A stretch of DNA of 33,887 nt from Bremia lactucae (taxonomy: Eukaryota > Oomycota > Peronosporomycetes > Peronosporales > Peronosporaceae). How positions within the stretch are numbered: position 1 is the first letter of the stretch; every line of letters starts with the position of its first letter. Location: positions 2,781,272-2,815,158 of the forward strand of contig NC_090610.1 of assembly GCF_004359215.1 (NCBI RefSeq), in the 5' to 3' direction. Positions 20,405 to 30,620 of this stretch are shown in pieces. A program made the position numbers and the translations under genes. The notes beneath the pieces are model-generated. The model was not told the origin of the DNA and did not search any database. It was given only the letters and a program-made list of their open reading frames with translations.

Positions 20405-21140
20405 TGGTAGGCCTTGGCAATCAAGTTTTGGCAGGGGAGGATCCCCCGCCCTCATTTCTGGCGGCCCTGGTCATATTTAGCAAAGGCGATGAATTATCGG
20501 CCCATCTCTTTACTTCGAACGAGTTACGAAATCTTTGCCAAAGTTCGGGCGACACGTTTGCAACGTGGTCTACCGAAACGAGAAATCATAGCAAGGATTC
20601 GTGCACGGCAGGCAGATATTAAAATTGGTGAAGATGATGCTTTCTCTGCTTGTCACAGCGTTATGGGAGGAGGATCTGGACGCTATCAACAGCATAGTTA
20701 TTATTTTGCTCAAATTCCGTAAGGCAAGGCGTACGACACCGTAGACAGAGAATTTATGTAAGAGACTTTGCGGCGATTTTAATTTGAGGAGCGCTATGTA
20801 TAGCTCATCGCTCGCCTCCATCAGCACGACGGCTACTTTCCTTGTCAATGGGAACAGTCCAATCCGATACCCGTTGTGATCGGTATTCGCCAAGGTTGTA
20901 AGCTTGCCCCGCTTTTGTTCTACTGGTGATGGAGCTGCTAGGTATTGCGGTTCAGCAATCGCCCGACTTGACAGGGCTTCCAGTGCCAGGTTGTCGGTCG
21001 GCACGACACGCGATCAACGCGTTTCTTTAGACTTGAAGATATTCCTGGAGCACGCGCGGCAGCTAGGACCGCTCAGCCTCGTTTCTCGCTTTGGTGCCCT
21101 TTCTGGTCTCCAAGCCCAGCAGGCCAAGAGCAAGCTGAAT
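20405..21140 (+). pseudogene. LINE reverse transcriptase core
   Basis: Readable motifs: NYRPISLLRTSYEIFAK (about 20490-20540), then GKAYDTVDREFM (about 20725-20760, containing the first catalytic Asp), IRQGCKLAPLLF (about 20885-20920), and ARQLGPLSLVSRFGALSGLQ (about 21055-21115). The YADD/FVDD box expected between the last two is replaced by an unreadable stretch near 21010-21035, so the enzyme is dead. Frame changes lie between motifs. Confidence 0.75.
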
Positions 21141-21154
21141 TTCTGAATTATTAA

Positions 21155-21478
21155 GTGCGATTAAAGGACTTACGCGGCATCTCGGTTCTACAGCCGGTTG
21201 ACACGGTGCGGTATCTAGGGTATGAGATTGGTACTGGGGACTTACAGCACCGCAATTGGGTGCTTCGAATTCGGAAGCTACAAAGACGCCTGTTGACGGC
21301 TGTTAAAGTTGCGACCAATGTGGAGCATAGGTTATTGATGCTTATATCAATCGTCCTGCCGTCAATCCTATTTACGGCAGCCATTTCTCATCTTCCGAAA
21401 TGCACGGAAATCAATTTAAAATTTGTACAAACATTTTTTTTGGGCTCGGGATACCTCTACCCAGGCTGGACGTCATAG
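21155..21478 (+). pseudogene. LINE RT thumb/connection region
   Basis: Reads VRYLGYEIGTGD, LRIRKLQRRLLTAVKVATNVEHR and SIVLPSILFTAAI. This is the YLG motif and following helical region typical of LINE RTs of this group. A downstream in-frame stop at 21476-21478 ends the readable part. Confidence 0.75.
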
Positions 21479-22639
21479 GGGCAATGTCAGACTTCTCTTC
21501 ACTCCTAAACCAAGCCGGAGGAGTCGGGCTCTCCTCATTCGAGGTAGCGGTTAGAACACAAAGGATGTAACATGCTCTACAATGGCTCACGCAAGCTAAT
21601 GATAGATATTCCGGCTCGTGACTTTTCTGGGTTTATTGGGGTCGACCTACAACTTTCGGGATGGTCCTGCACGAGAGGCCTCGGGTGGGGGAAATGACGG
21701 CCTGGTTCGCCGGACCGTCTAAGGAATCGGTTGTGAGGGACTTGGACATGCATTTAGATCCCCACGAAGAGCATTTGGTTGACCTCCAGGCCGGAAGACT
21801 ACGCATATTAAACCCTTGCTTCAAGGAGCCAGCAGCTGGAGGGAAGATATCGACTGGGTTTGTCGTTCCATCATCTTTTTTTCTGGAGGCATTATCTCTT
21901 CTAATTTTCCACTTGCGCGCGATTCATCAATTTTGGGGGACGTTTGGCTGGAGTAAAACAAATGGATACGGGACAGCCTGGGACTACCATTGCTTAATTC
22001 CAAATACGACACGACGGAAGATTGTTCCATACCGGCCTGCACATCCGTCGGACGGGACCGACCACGTTTATAATTCGCATTTTTCTAGCGGGACCACGTT
22101 TACTCACCACTTTCACACCAGACTACGGCGATGGGCAACGGCGATTCTGATGGTGTTTCCTCCTTTCTCATTGGACTGATTTAGCAGTTGAGTCTCCTTA
22201 AACGCTGAGGCATGCGCCTCCATCTCAGTTCGACTATGACTGGTAAACGGTGCGACGCGGACAAATAATTGGGACGCGCCGGTGCTACACCGACGGTCAG
22301 GTCCACCTGTAGCAGGGAACTGATGGGGTTTGGTGGTCTTTTATAACAGAACCACCTGACTCCAGTCCACGCTGGCGAGTACTCCGTCGGTCTTCTACGG
22401 CGGCGAGGGAAGTGGTGTTTTATGCTCATCCCCGTTACCAGAGGTTTCCCTCGGTGGTGGCCGATCGTGTCGCGAATGATTCCAGCTGGCAGACAGTCTT
22501 TCGACGGATTATAAGCTTCCCAAACGTCAGCTAGCGATTCGCTAGCTTGGACTCGTGGCAGCGGGTAGCCGCGCATCAGTTCCTTGTCAGGTTTGGATTC
22601 ATGCACATAGGTTTGTGGAATTCAGGTTCTGACGTGTTA

Positions 22640-23240
22640 TCGGATTGCTTCTAAGCAACTGAACCTCTATTATGCGGGTCGGCAGAAAGGCAATAGTTGT
22701 CGTGGTTCACCGAGGTGTCACGGCGTTAGGGAGTCTTTGGCTCACATCTTTTGGGACTGTTTGAAGGCACGCGCTTGTTGGAGTAAACTTAACGGGCATC
22801 AGACAGGTGTCACGGCAGCACCTCATGAGGATCCAGGTACTTTTTTTGAGTTGCGCCACAAGTCGTGCTCGAGCGATACCGTCACAGCAGTGCCACCGAC
22901 TGTTTCTTCGGTTGCAAGACGATTACGATGCCGGAATCAAGGGATGAAAGTGGTTTTTATGGTTCCTCGTGAGCACTGTCTGCCTCTCTCATAAATGGAA
23001 GGAGCGGAACGATATTTTTTTTGCAGAGTGCAGACCACGGTAACCCGCAGCTTCGCACGTTTTTGGGCACACGGGGTTCGCCAACGCCGTGAGTTGGTGA
23101 AACGCAACCATCGCTGTCCAGACACAGCTGTTCAAGGGGCCTTTTTGCACGCCTGTCTTGACTTATTTCCTCTTGAGCCCTGGAATCATTTCTTATGTCA
23201 GAGGAAGACTTATATACTCAGAGAGTCACTTACTTCTATA
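22640..23240 (+). pseudogene. LINE C-terminal zinc-binding (zf-RVT-like) region
   Basis: A block near 22690-22770 reads C-x2-C-like cysteines followed by ESLAHIFWDCLKARACWSKL. This is the H-x3-W-x-C pattern of the zf-RVT domain found after the RT in plant and oomycete LINEs. A later block, GAFLHACLDLFPLEPWNHFL, continues in another frame. Confidence 0.6.
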
Positions 23241-23250
23241 GAAGTAATAG

Positions 23251-23885
23251 GTTAAACAACTCTGTGAATTGTAGAAGCTGGTATAGCTTTACAAATCCGA
23301 GCTCAAGTGATTTAGGGGTTAGGGTTTGTAGAACCAAGTGGCAACTAGTGCCCGGAGTATATACCTTAGAAAGTTTCTTTTCTCGTAGACAAATGCGTAA
23401 GCCTCAAAAGGCACTAGACGCTGTAAGAGCAAAAGGGGAACTGAACTTTATAATCTTAAATCTCACCCTCGCTAAATTAAAATAGAGTTCGATCGCCAGA
23501 TTTAAATCTGGTGGATACCACATATATTAAAAGAAATTAATGGGATTTCAGTGATTATTTTAAATTGAACGAAATAGTGTTTTACCCACAGCAAATGTAC
23601 CACAACAACAGTTCAATAACCGAAGTGTGCCCCATTACACCCTTCCCCATCAGAGTGTTGGCACCGAGTGGCAACATTCGCTTCATTTCCTCTTGAGGTT
23701 GGAATATAAAAAGCACACGCCTCGTCGTGTGGACGAATCTCGTCGGGCCCCAAATCCGTTCTTAGAACGTGGTGCCGCGGATAAGGACACCAGACCCTGA
23801 GCTCAACATAATTACGAACCCGCTCGATGAAGAGCAAGAGCAGGCAATCCTACTTTGTGGGCTCATCACCTTCAAGCTTGCCTTT
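23251..23885. other. Gene-free stretch between LINE and LTR relic
   Basis: No recognisable gene. A plus-strand ORF (23195-23485) runs out of the LINE frame and matches nothing I know. A minus-strand ORF at 23613-23837 is also unrecognised. A short telomere-like motif lies at 23311-23327. Confidence 0.35.
23311..23327 (+). repeat. Telomere-repeat-like motif
   Basis: TTTAGGGGTTAGGGTTT contains TTTAGGG, then an extra G, then TTAGGG and TTT. TTTAGGG is the telomere repeat reported for oomycetes. This is two imperfect units only, not an array. Confidence 0.4.
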
Positions 23886-24120
23886 TAACACACCCAACCT
23901 TCGGATACAGCGAGGTAATTGAGGGTGACCTCACAACAAGCTTGTATTTTACATGTGACGACACGGAAATGGTCACCCGTGCGCAGTGTGTATTATGAAG
24001 TAAGTTTAAGAATCATTCTTACTCAATATAATTAAACATATATTTCAGTTTTATCAATTGTTCAGATGACTGTCTGGAACCCGTGTGCTCGAGGTCTCGA
24101 TAAGTACGCGAGAAAGTTCG
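23886..24120 (-). repeat. Decayed Gypsy-A LTR fragment
   Basis: The order of matches follows the reversed family-A LTR: ACACACCCAACC...CAGCGAGG, GTGACCTCACAACAAGCTTGTA, GACGACACGG, CCGTGCGCA and a TATCAATTG block. Similarity is partial and the ends are unclear. It lies about 500 nt upstream of TERT. Confidence 0.55.
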
Positions 24121-24542
24121 CACGCAATGGGTTTTTGGCGTCGCGTCAAAAGAAGCAGCAAAAACACAGCCTCGTTTGCGGGCCGCTATTGCGGGAAGTT
24201 CCTTTCGAACGCGAGCATGACGCGTCTTATACTACAGGCTAAAATAATTCGCATTTTCGAGATTTATCATTTGATGATGCTTTAAGAACAAATTATTGCA
24301 ATCTTGTTGTTACTTTTCGTATTTGCTGTGAATTGAATGTAAACCGCTTTCTAGTGTGTCCGTGCTTTTATATTGAGAGACGTCTGACTGTGCTCGTGTA
24401 TGGAGAGGTGTTTCCATCCAACAAATATTTTTTTAAGGCCGACTGATTTTTGTATAACTTTGAAATGAACGATCTGATTGCTAGAGCTGCGACATTGCGC
24501 TCGTATTTGCGGAGGTGAGAGGGCCTTAATGGAAGCAACTCA
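24121..24542. other. TERT upstream region
   Basis: Mostly AT-rich DNA with no recognised coding motif or repeat. It is likely the 5' flank of TERT. Confidence 0.4.
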
Positions 24543-24558
24543 GCTCATTTAATTAAAA
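24543..24558 (+). promoter_or_regulatory. Candidate oomycete initiator (Inr) element of TERT
   Basis: GCTCATTTAATTAAAA matches the first eight bases of the oomycete Inr core (GCTCATTY...), while the rest only fits as AT-rich. It lies 71 nt upstream of the TERT start codon, a usual distance. Inference from position and partial match. Confidence 0.4.
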
Positions 24559-24613
24559 TATAGTCGCTTGCAGTGCAGCTCAGAATTGTGCTGCCTATGG
24601 AGATGACACTTTA

Positions 24614-27600
24614 ATGGAGAACCTTACGCAATTGCTGAACGAGGACGTCGCTTTTGTCTTAGATCATACATTCCTCATCCAGCCATCGATTAAAACCGAG
24701 GAAGCTTTTCCTCGATCTCCTTGGAGCTCTAAGGCGTGCATTTCGAATGTAATGCAGTCAATCTACATTAAATGCTTCTTTACATCAAAATATGACAATT
24801 TTTATATTGGAACTTAGACCGAGTTAGTTCATCATGCCATTAGGCAGCTTCTAGCTCGCAACCACACCACGCATTGGGAAGATGCAAATCTTTTGACGCT
24901 TGGGTATCGTGAGGTAACACCTGGAGCTACGGGCCACCGAGTGACACAATCGGATGATGTTGTATGCTATTATCCAAATACGTTGGTAGCAGCTTTAAAG
25001 AAACCACTTTGGGGTGCTGTTCACAAGCTTATAGGTGATGATCTCATGATGCACTTGTTGCTAAATTTTACCATATTTGTGCAGCTTAAGGAGACACCTG
25101 ACTCGTACATGCAGGTATTTACTTTGTGTGTGCTTTTCACAAATTGAAGCTGATGTGATGTGTAAATGGAGTGTAGCTCGCTGGAAAGAGTTTGCGTCAA
25201 GAATTACATCAGACGATGTGTTGCTCAATTGAAAAGCGAGAAAAAGTGTCGATCAACTTTGTTATGTACGCGCGTGCTCACCGAAGAAACCGAGCATTTG
25301 CGAGCTCCAATATACTAGTAAAGGCATCCGAAAGAAGTGGTTTAATAAGTCGCACTGAAGCTTGTCGAATCCTCCGAATGATCTTTCCCAAATTTGCAAG
25401 CCAAAAGCGGCTGTCGAAGCGCTTGATCAATCTTATTCCTACGATTCAAACGATGGTGTCGAAATTTAAAGTCTGTCCAGTTGAAAAGCTCGCAAAAGAA
25501 TTAGTCCCAGTTAATGCTGGTTTTCGTAAATTTATGACGGATAATCCAAAAATTAAGCGTAAAACAGCAGAGTGGGATGCTCGCACAATGACGTCTCCAC
25601 AGCCTATGATCCTGTCAATCCAACGCAAAGCTGTCGAAGATGGATACCTTACTCAATCTGAAGATTTAGCCTCACACGCTGATCGTAAACGCAAGCGACG
25701 AGAGGAAGCTATTGAATTGCTATCGAACGCATCAACACGCTTCTTGAAAAAGAAGCTGGACGAGCCAAATCATGTACAAAAAAAATGTAGGATCGAAGCT
25801 CATGGCGGTAGGAATCGCCGAAATGCCTATGACATCTATATTTCGCCAAAATTGCAAGAGCACAAGGAAGACATCTCAATACTATCAGGTTTTGCGACTT
25901 CAAAAAAAAAGATATATCGGCTAATTCGCAAGTTTTTGGCAAGCATTGTACCGAAAGATATTTGGGGAAGCAATGATACGAAGAAAAATTGGAAGTGTAT
26001 CAAGACGATGCTGCATAAAGTCATTTTTTCACGAAAGCATGATGTCTTGTCACTTAAAAAGGTATTTTTTATTTAGTAATGGTCGCTTTGACAGTTGACT
26101 CAAGATGTGGCTGCAGTGTGCGCAAGAGTTCCAGGTAACGAAGATTGAATGGATGAACACTCAAAGAAGTGGAAAAACACTATGGTATACAAGACAAATG
26201 GTTTGAATTAGAAACATTATAACTAATGGCCGTCGGATCTTGCACTCAGTTCACCGAACGAGCTCATTAAGCGCCGTCAACTCGTGCAGGAATTAGTATA
26301 TTGGGTCATCACGTCGTTGGTTTTTCCAGTGCTGCGGAATTTGTTTTATGTTACTGAAGCTGAAGGAACGGCGAAAGAAGTAATGTACTACCTTCGTCCG
26401 GTATGGAGAATAATCAGGTAATAATGTATGATGCCGTAGAGCTGGTGCTACTTCAAACTTATAAAGTGTCTGCTGGTGCAGTATACTTGCTCTTGATGAC
26501 TTGGATGGAGAGATACTGCAACCATTTAACGCGCAAACTTTGCGTAGTGAGCGCCAGTTAGCAACTTCGCGAATGAGGCTACTTCCAAAAAGTAGTGGAA
26601 TTCGTCCCTTGATGAATCTATCCAATGCGATTGGACACACTAAAGTCTCAGTCAATAAATCATTCGAAGCACTTCATCGAGTTTTGACGTTTGAGATGGA
26701 GCGACAACCGGAGCGCCTTGTTGGTGCCTCTGTTCAAAACATCGACGAAATTCACGCGCGGCTAAAGCCTCTAATTCGCCAAATAACGCAATGTTCGCGC
26801 TGTGCAGAACGACGAAGCGACTACCGTGATATCCCGATGGCTTATGGGGTTACTGTTGATGTCGAACGCTGCTTTGATACAATTCGACCGCGAAAGCTTT
26901 ATCAGATGCTCAAGAAAGCACTGCAAGAGGACGAGTATTTAATTCGCAAGCATTGGGTTGGCCACCAAGTGACACCCTTGACTTTAGCAGACCATGACGA
27001 AACGCTACCATCTGCTTCCCTTTACTTCAAGCTGGAACGTCCAGCATACCCGTCCGGTGAATTACTTGGTTTTGATGAAGTGGCAGCTCGAAGCAAGATA
27101 AAGAACACCATGCTTGTAGATGGCGTGCTCTACGACTATCTCAAAAAATCAACAGCGCTCGGCTTGTTAAAGGAGCATCTATCGACAAATGTTGTCCACA
27201 TTAATGGCCACGAATTTGTTCAGCGGTGTGGCATTCCGCAAGGTTCTGTAATATCCACGATATTATGCAACATCTACTATGCTCATTTTGAGCGACATGT
27301 ACTCCGTAAGCGCTTCCCAAAAGTATGCGAGCCAATATCGGTTTCCTGCTGTCAACATGAAGAATTATTTCGATACACGGACGATTTTATGTTCATTACA
27401 ACGGATTTAAATCGAGCGCATCAATTTTTAAAGGTGATGCAGGAAGGTCATCATGATTACGGGTGTTTCGTGAATGTTGCCAAAAGCCAAACAAATTTTG
27501 CAGTACAGAATGAGAACAATCAGACTGCAATATCATCGCCAAAGGAGTATTTAGCATGGTGTGGAATGCTGATCGAGCTGAAGAATTTTCAAGTTTACGT

Positions 27601-28361
27601 CAACTATGAAAAGTGAGCTTCGTAAAGATTTATTGCATTCGATCCCTGAGTACTAATACCCTGGCTTATTTTTTCATGCAAGACTCGGCTGCTCATTGAT
27701 GCAAGGATCCATTCCTATAAACGAAACAAAAGCAATTCGGAAGTACTTTGTGACCAAAGTAATTTCTTCGGTCAGACAGCGCTGGCATGCACTGTATTTT
27801 GATCCCGAACTGCAATCGCACGACTCTATCATCATCAATCTCTTCCAAATGCTCTTGATAATAGCTCATCGCTTTTTTGTTCTCGTCGACATGTTGCCGT
27901 TCGTAAACAAAGAGATGCATTTCTTTTACAGAGCCATGCATCGAATTTTTACGAAAATGACGAAGAGCATTCACCGCAGTTTGGAGCAAAAATTAAAAAA
28001 TACGGAGTTAGTTTCAGCCACGCAATCGTCGAAGCGCGTGTATGAGGCACAGAAAGACCAGGTACGGCAGGGTTCGAAATACGACCTCTGAACGCAAATA
28101 TTTGATTCTGTGTACTATCCGACACAGGTTTGGACGGTAGGGCTTTATGCGTTTCGACTAACGATCCAAGCCAAGCAAAAGCGAGCTAACGTTAGACACG
28201 TTGGGAAAAAAATTGACTGGCAGAAGCTACTAAATGTCATATGCACCGAGCAAGACAACTTTAAGAAGCGAGCAAAGCGGACACAAGGCACTGCTGTACT
28301 TGATCTGGAATGGTTGTTGCAGGATCATCGCAATAAGCGCGTGTTGCAGCAATCGTTGTAG
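24614..28361 (+). CDS. TERT: Telomerase reverse transcriptase (complete, eight exons inferred)
   Basis: Catalytic subunit of telomerase. It extends chromosome ends in the nucleus by copying the telomerase RNA template. Splicing at GT-AG sites joins 24614-24748, 24818-25114, 25177-26061, 26117-26184, 26250-26417, 26482-27612, 27683-28061 and 28128-28361 into one frame of 1098 residues, near the length of animal TERTs. TEN domain: SYLPN-like YYPNT and VHKLIGDDLMMHLLLN (residues ~112-128). RNA-binding domain: MYARAHRRNRAF (~174), IWGS (406-409) and T motif LFYVTE (493-498). RT: RLLPK (550-554), GIRP, motif A D644-V-E-R-C-F-D, motif B' GIPQGS (768-773), motif C D818-D819, and WCG (877-879). The C-terminal thumb follows. 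The catalytic Asp triad is intact. An in-frame TAA at 24554 and no other upstream ATG fix the start. A basic run RKRKRREE (~313) may be a nuclear signal. Confidence 0.93.
24749..24817 (+). other. TERT intron 1
   Basis: 69 nt, GTAATG...ACTTAG, phase 0. It is a multiple of three and would be read through except for a TAG at its very end. Removing it joins the helix ending CISN to TELVHHAIRQLL, which fits the TEN domain pattern. Confidence 0.75.
25115..25176 (+). other. TERT intron 2
   Basis: 62 nt, GTATTT...GTGTAG, phase 0. It restores DSYMQ-LAGKSLRQ, matching the Y-x-Q-x-x-G-x-x-L end of the TEN domain. Confidence 0.8.
26062..26116 (+). other. TERT intron 3
   Basis: 55 nt, GTATTT...CTGCAG, phase 0. 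The downstream frame CAQEFQVTKIEWM fits the segment between the CP and T motifs. A nearer AG at 26094 would give a 33-nt intron and was judged too short. Confidence 0.65.
26185..26249 (+). other. TERT intron 4
   Basis: 65 nt, GTATAC...CTCAG, splitting a Cys codon (TG/T). It links to SPNELIKRRQLVQELVYW and the T motif. Confidence 0.7.
26418..26481 (+). other. TERT intron 5
   Basis: 64 nt, GTAATA...GGTGCAG, splitting a Ser codon (AG/T). It joins VWRII to the LALDDLDGEILQ stretch before RT motif 1. Confidence 0.8.
27613..27682 (+). other. TERT intron 6
   Basis: 70 nt, GTGAGC...ATGCAAG, splitting a Lys codon (AA/A). It has a clear branch-point-like TACTAAT at 27651-27657. Confidence 0.8.
28062..28127 (+). 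other. TERT intron 7
   Basis: 66 nt, GTACGG...GACACAG, phase 0. It joins EAQKDQ to VWTVGLYAFRL, the last conserved helix of the thumb domain. Confidence 0.75.
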
Positions 28362-28709
28362 CTCGAGATAGATTCATCTTGAATTTAAGTCAATAATTAT
28401 ATATATAATTTCGTCTTTGTCGTCGACAAAGTCGCAGCACAACCTACGATAAACGCTATCCTCGCGGCGTGGATTTGCTTATTTCATGGCCATACAAAGT
28501 CGCACAGAACAACGATAAGAGGGTTCATACCGTAACGTTATGAGTCCTACCCATCCGCTGTGCTGTCAATGCTTCGTTGTCCATGGAAAGTCTTTGATCT
28601 TACTCTTTGATCCGAATAAACTTTACTCGGCGACGTTCGTGGGCCCGCTTCAACAAAGCGAAGTGAAACTGAATTGCTTACAACCAAAACGAACGCGTAC
28701 TGCGTATGA
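28362..28709. other. Intergenic region between TERT and the cyclase gene
   Basis: 348 nt. It holds an AT palindrome AATTATATATATAATT (about 28395-28410) directly followed by CTTTGTCG-T-CGACAAAG (about 28416-28432), a possible 3'-end or promoter structure. An ATG at 28540 opens a 67-codon frame ending at 28743. It overlaps the cyclase start in a different frame and could act as an upstream ORF if the transcript begins before it. Confidence 0.45.
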
Positions 28710-30407
28710 ATGGATGTTTGGACCTATAACGACTGGAATTTAGCCTGCGTGATCGTGCTGGCCGCGGCCATAGCCACGACGAGCGCAACTTTCTTGCTCG
28801 CGTTTAAGCATGTCAAGGTTGGTGAATCGGCCGTGCAATACATTACGTACTCCATATGTCGCCTGTATCTTATCTATTCGCTCGCGCATTTACTGCTCCA
28901 CGTGAGCATTCTTGCAAATTTCGACGGACTCCAGAACGCACTCGGCAATAGAAAATTATCAAGTACAGCTTATTCGGAAGGAAAGATATTGAGATCGCTT
29001 GTGGTTACGGTCATTTTAATTGGAGACTGTGCATTGCTGTGTACAGCATTTTTTGTTACGATGCTGGCTTATGAAATGAAGCGTTTGATTATTAAGTCAA
29101 TGGATCGTGGACCCAAGAACGAGAGCGCTACTATTCGCCGGTATTGCCTGTGTGCATACGGAGGGGCAATGTGCTTTGCAATTTTAGTGGCTATCTCAGC
29201 CTTTCTGTCTTACTCCAACGCAGAGCCACTGCAAAGTATTGCCTGCTGGATATTGCTCACAGGCATTTGGGTTTCTGTGCTTTATCCCGTATATGCCACA
29301 ATTTATATCTCGATCCAAAAGCGCGCTCGGGATCCGGCATTACTGGTTCTTCACCGGCGTATCAAGATTTTTGTGGTTGTCTACTGTGTGCTGGTATTTC
29401 CATATTGTATCGTGCAAGTCTTATCTCGCACCTTTGATGACCCCATGATGAATTATATCGGCTTTACACAGGTCATGCACTACCTGTCTGGCGCAGGTAC
29501 TGCCGTCGCCATTGGCATTAATGTTACGTGCTGCTATCGAGCTCTTCGACCTCTCATGCCTGACTCGGTGTATGAACAACTTTTGGAACGAGGCTACTTT
29601 ATCGGTGAACTCAATCTGGCTACAATGAATGTGATAGTAGAAGCTCCTATTCGACCAATTTTCGTAGTCACCGATATTGAAGGATCTAGTCGCCTTTGGT
29701 CTGGAAGCCCCCAGACAATGGGTGAAGCGCAATCAATCCACGACGATCTGTTGCGCCAACAATTGCCACGATATCGCGGCTATGAGGTTACAACCGCCGG
29801 TGATTCTTTTCAGCTGGCGTTTCACTCTGTTCGTGAGGCAATTGAGTGGTGTGTGAGCGTCCAAGAAAAATTGCTCAAAGCCCAGTGGCCAACAGGACTA
29901 CTTAAGCACGAAAATGCAGCACGGGTATGTGATGTCTGGACGCGATTGCTTTTCAACGGCCTTCGAGTTCGAATGGCCATACACAACGGTGATATGCGGT
30001 TGGTGTGTTCTCGACACCCAACAACAGGCAAGATGACGTATCTGGGGCTTAGTGAAATGGTAGCGCGCGAGATGAGTGAGATGGGACAAGGCGGTCAGAT
30101 TGTGATTAGCGAAACGGCTCTTGCTGTGTATAAAGATGAACTATTACAGACATCAAGTGTTGAATGCGGTGGCAAAATCGAAGAAATTTTTATCATCCAG
30201 CCGTTCTGTATAAAGTTCGAGCGGCCAGAATGGAACATCTCGCTCCAAATGCACGAGGTGATACCATCTCGAATCGGAGACCGCTTTGGTTCTCATGTGG
30301 ACCGACGTTGCAAACGATTACGGTTTCTTCCGTTTTTCGGAGCCACGACTCGGCCAGGGCGGGGTGACAGACAGGTCACTATTTGTGAGGAGATCAGTAA
30401 CGTATAG
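28710..30407 (+). CDS. Seven-transmembrane receptor-like protein fused to a class III nucleotidyl cyclase domain
   Basis: 565 residues, no intron needed. An in-frame TGA sits immediately before the ATG. Residues ~10-280 form seven hydrophobic segments (about 10-32, 44-69, 93-120, 143-166, 176-199, 217-240, 253-278), a GPCR-like layout. Residues ~312-500 resemble a class III adenylyl/guanylyl cyclase. Metal-binding Asp322 lies in VVTDIEGSSRLW and Asp365 in TTAGDSFQLAF. RVRMAIHNG follows, then TYLG (443-446) and GGQIVIS. Thr443 sits where adenylyl cyclases usually have the purine-selecting Asp, as in class IIIb enzymes. In an ungapped reading Met450 replaces the transition-state Asn, and the nearby Arg453 is one residue off. 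It would be a membrane receptor making cAMP/cGMP, or a catalytically weak sensor. Oomycetes are known for GPCRs fused to signalling domains (GPCR-bigrams). Confidence 0.85.
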   Translation: MDVWTYNDWNLACVIVLAAAIATTSATFLLAFKHVKVGESAVQYITYSICRLYLIYSLAHLLLHVSILANFDGLQNALGNRKLSSTAYSEGKILRSLVVTVILIGDCALLCTAFFVTMLAYEMKRLIIKSMDRGPKNESATIRRYCLCAYGGAMCFAILVAISAFLSYSNAEPLQSIACWILLTGIWVSVLYPVYATIYISIQKRARDPALLVLHRRIKIFVVVYCVLVFPYCIVQVLSRTFDDPMMNYIGFTQVMHYLSGAGTAVAIGINVTCCYRALRPLMPDSVYEQLLERGYFIGELNLATMNVIVEAPIRPIFVVTDIEGSSRLWSGSPQTMGEAQSIHDDLLRQQLPRYRGYEVTTAGDSFQLAFHSVREAIEWCVSVQEKLLKAQWPTGLLKHENAARVCDVWTRLLFNGLRVRMAIHNGDMRLVCSRHPTTGKMTYLGLSEMVAREMSEMGQGGQIVISETALAVYKDELLQTSSVECGGKIEEIFIIQPFCIKFERPEWNISLQMHEVIPSRIGDRFGSHVDRRCKRLRFLPFFGATTRPGRGDRQVTICEEISNV

Positions 30408-30620
30408 GTGGTATAATTGCTGTCACAAAAAGGCCATAGTATATCGCAATGTACCATTCTTGCTGTGATTTTTTGCGAAGCGTGTTGGTAAATCATAGCG
30501 TCGTGACACGCTCTGGCTCCTCCATAACACCGCCATGCATGCCAATTGTTAAATACATTCCACCCCCAGCCTATTGACCAATTCGAATTGTTTTTGTGCC
30601 TACTACATTGTGTCGTTTAA
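30408..30620. promoter_or_regulatory. Intergenic/promoter region of the kinesin gene
   Basis: 213 nt between two genes on the same strand. I see no clear initiator match. It must hold both the cyclase 3' end and the kinesin promoter, or the two are co-transcribed. Confidence 0.35.

Larger units (their letters stand above)
19640..23250 (+). mobile_element. LINE (non-LTR retrotransposon) ORF2 relic
   Basis: Plus-strand pieces occur in the order of an oomycete LINE ORF2. First comes the linker after the endonuclease (TWDEVMVNCKRCIQ, about 19835, then RRASSGTL). Then the RT (20405-21140), the region after the palm (21155-21478), and a zinc-binding block before the end (about 22655-22790). Last is a C-terminal block with FLHACLDLFPLEPWNHFLC (about 23145-23205). 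No endonuclease motif is visible upstream, so the copy is 5' truncated or decayed. Many stops and frame changes. No poly-A tail was found. Confidence 0.75.

Noticed and set aside
23311..23327. A true telomere or subtelomere
   Set aside because: Only two imperfect units and no array, with genes and transposons on both sides.
26062..26094. 33-nt intron in TERT
   Set aside because: Too short for splicing. The AG at 26116 gives 55 nt and a frame that fits the family.
28070..28080. tRNA B-box-like GGGTTCGAAAT
   Set aside because: Lies within a TERT intron with no A box or acceptor stem.
28540..28743. 67-codon ORF as a separate gene
   Set aside because: No recognisable protein features. It overlaps the cyclase start in another frame. 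Kept only as a possible upstream ORF.
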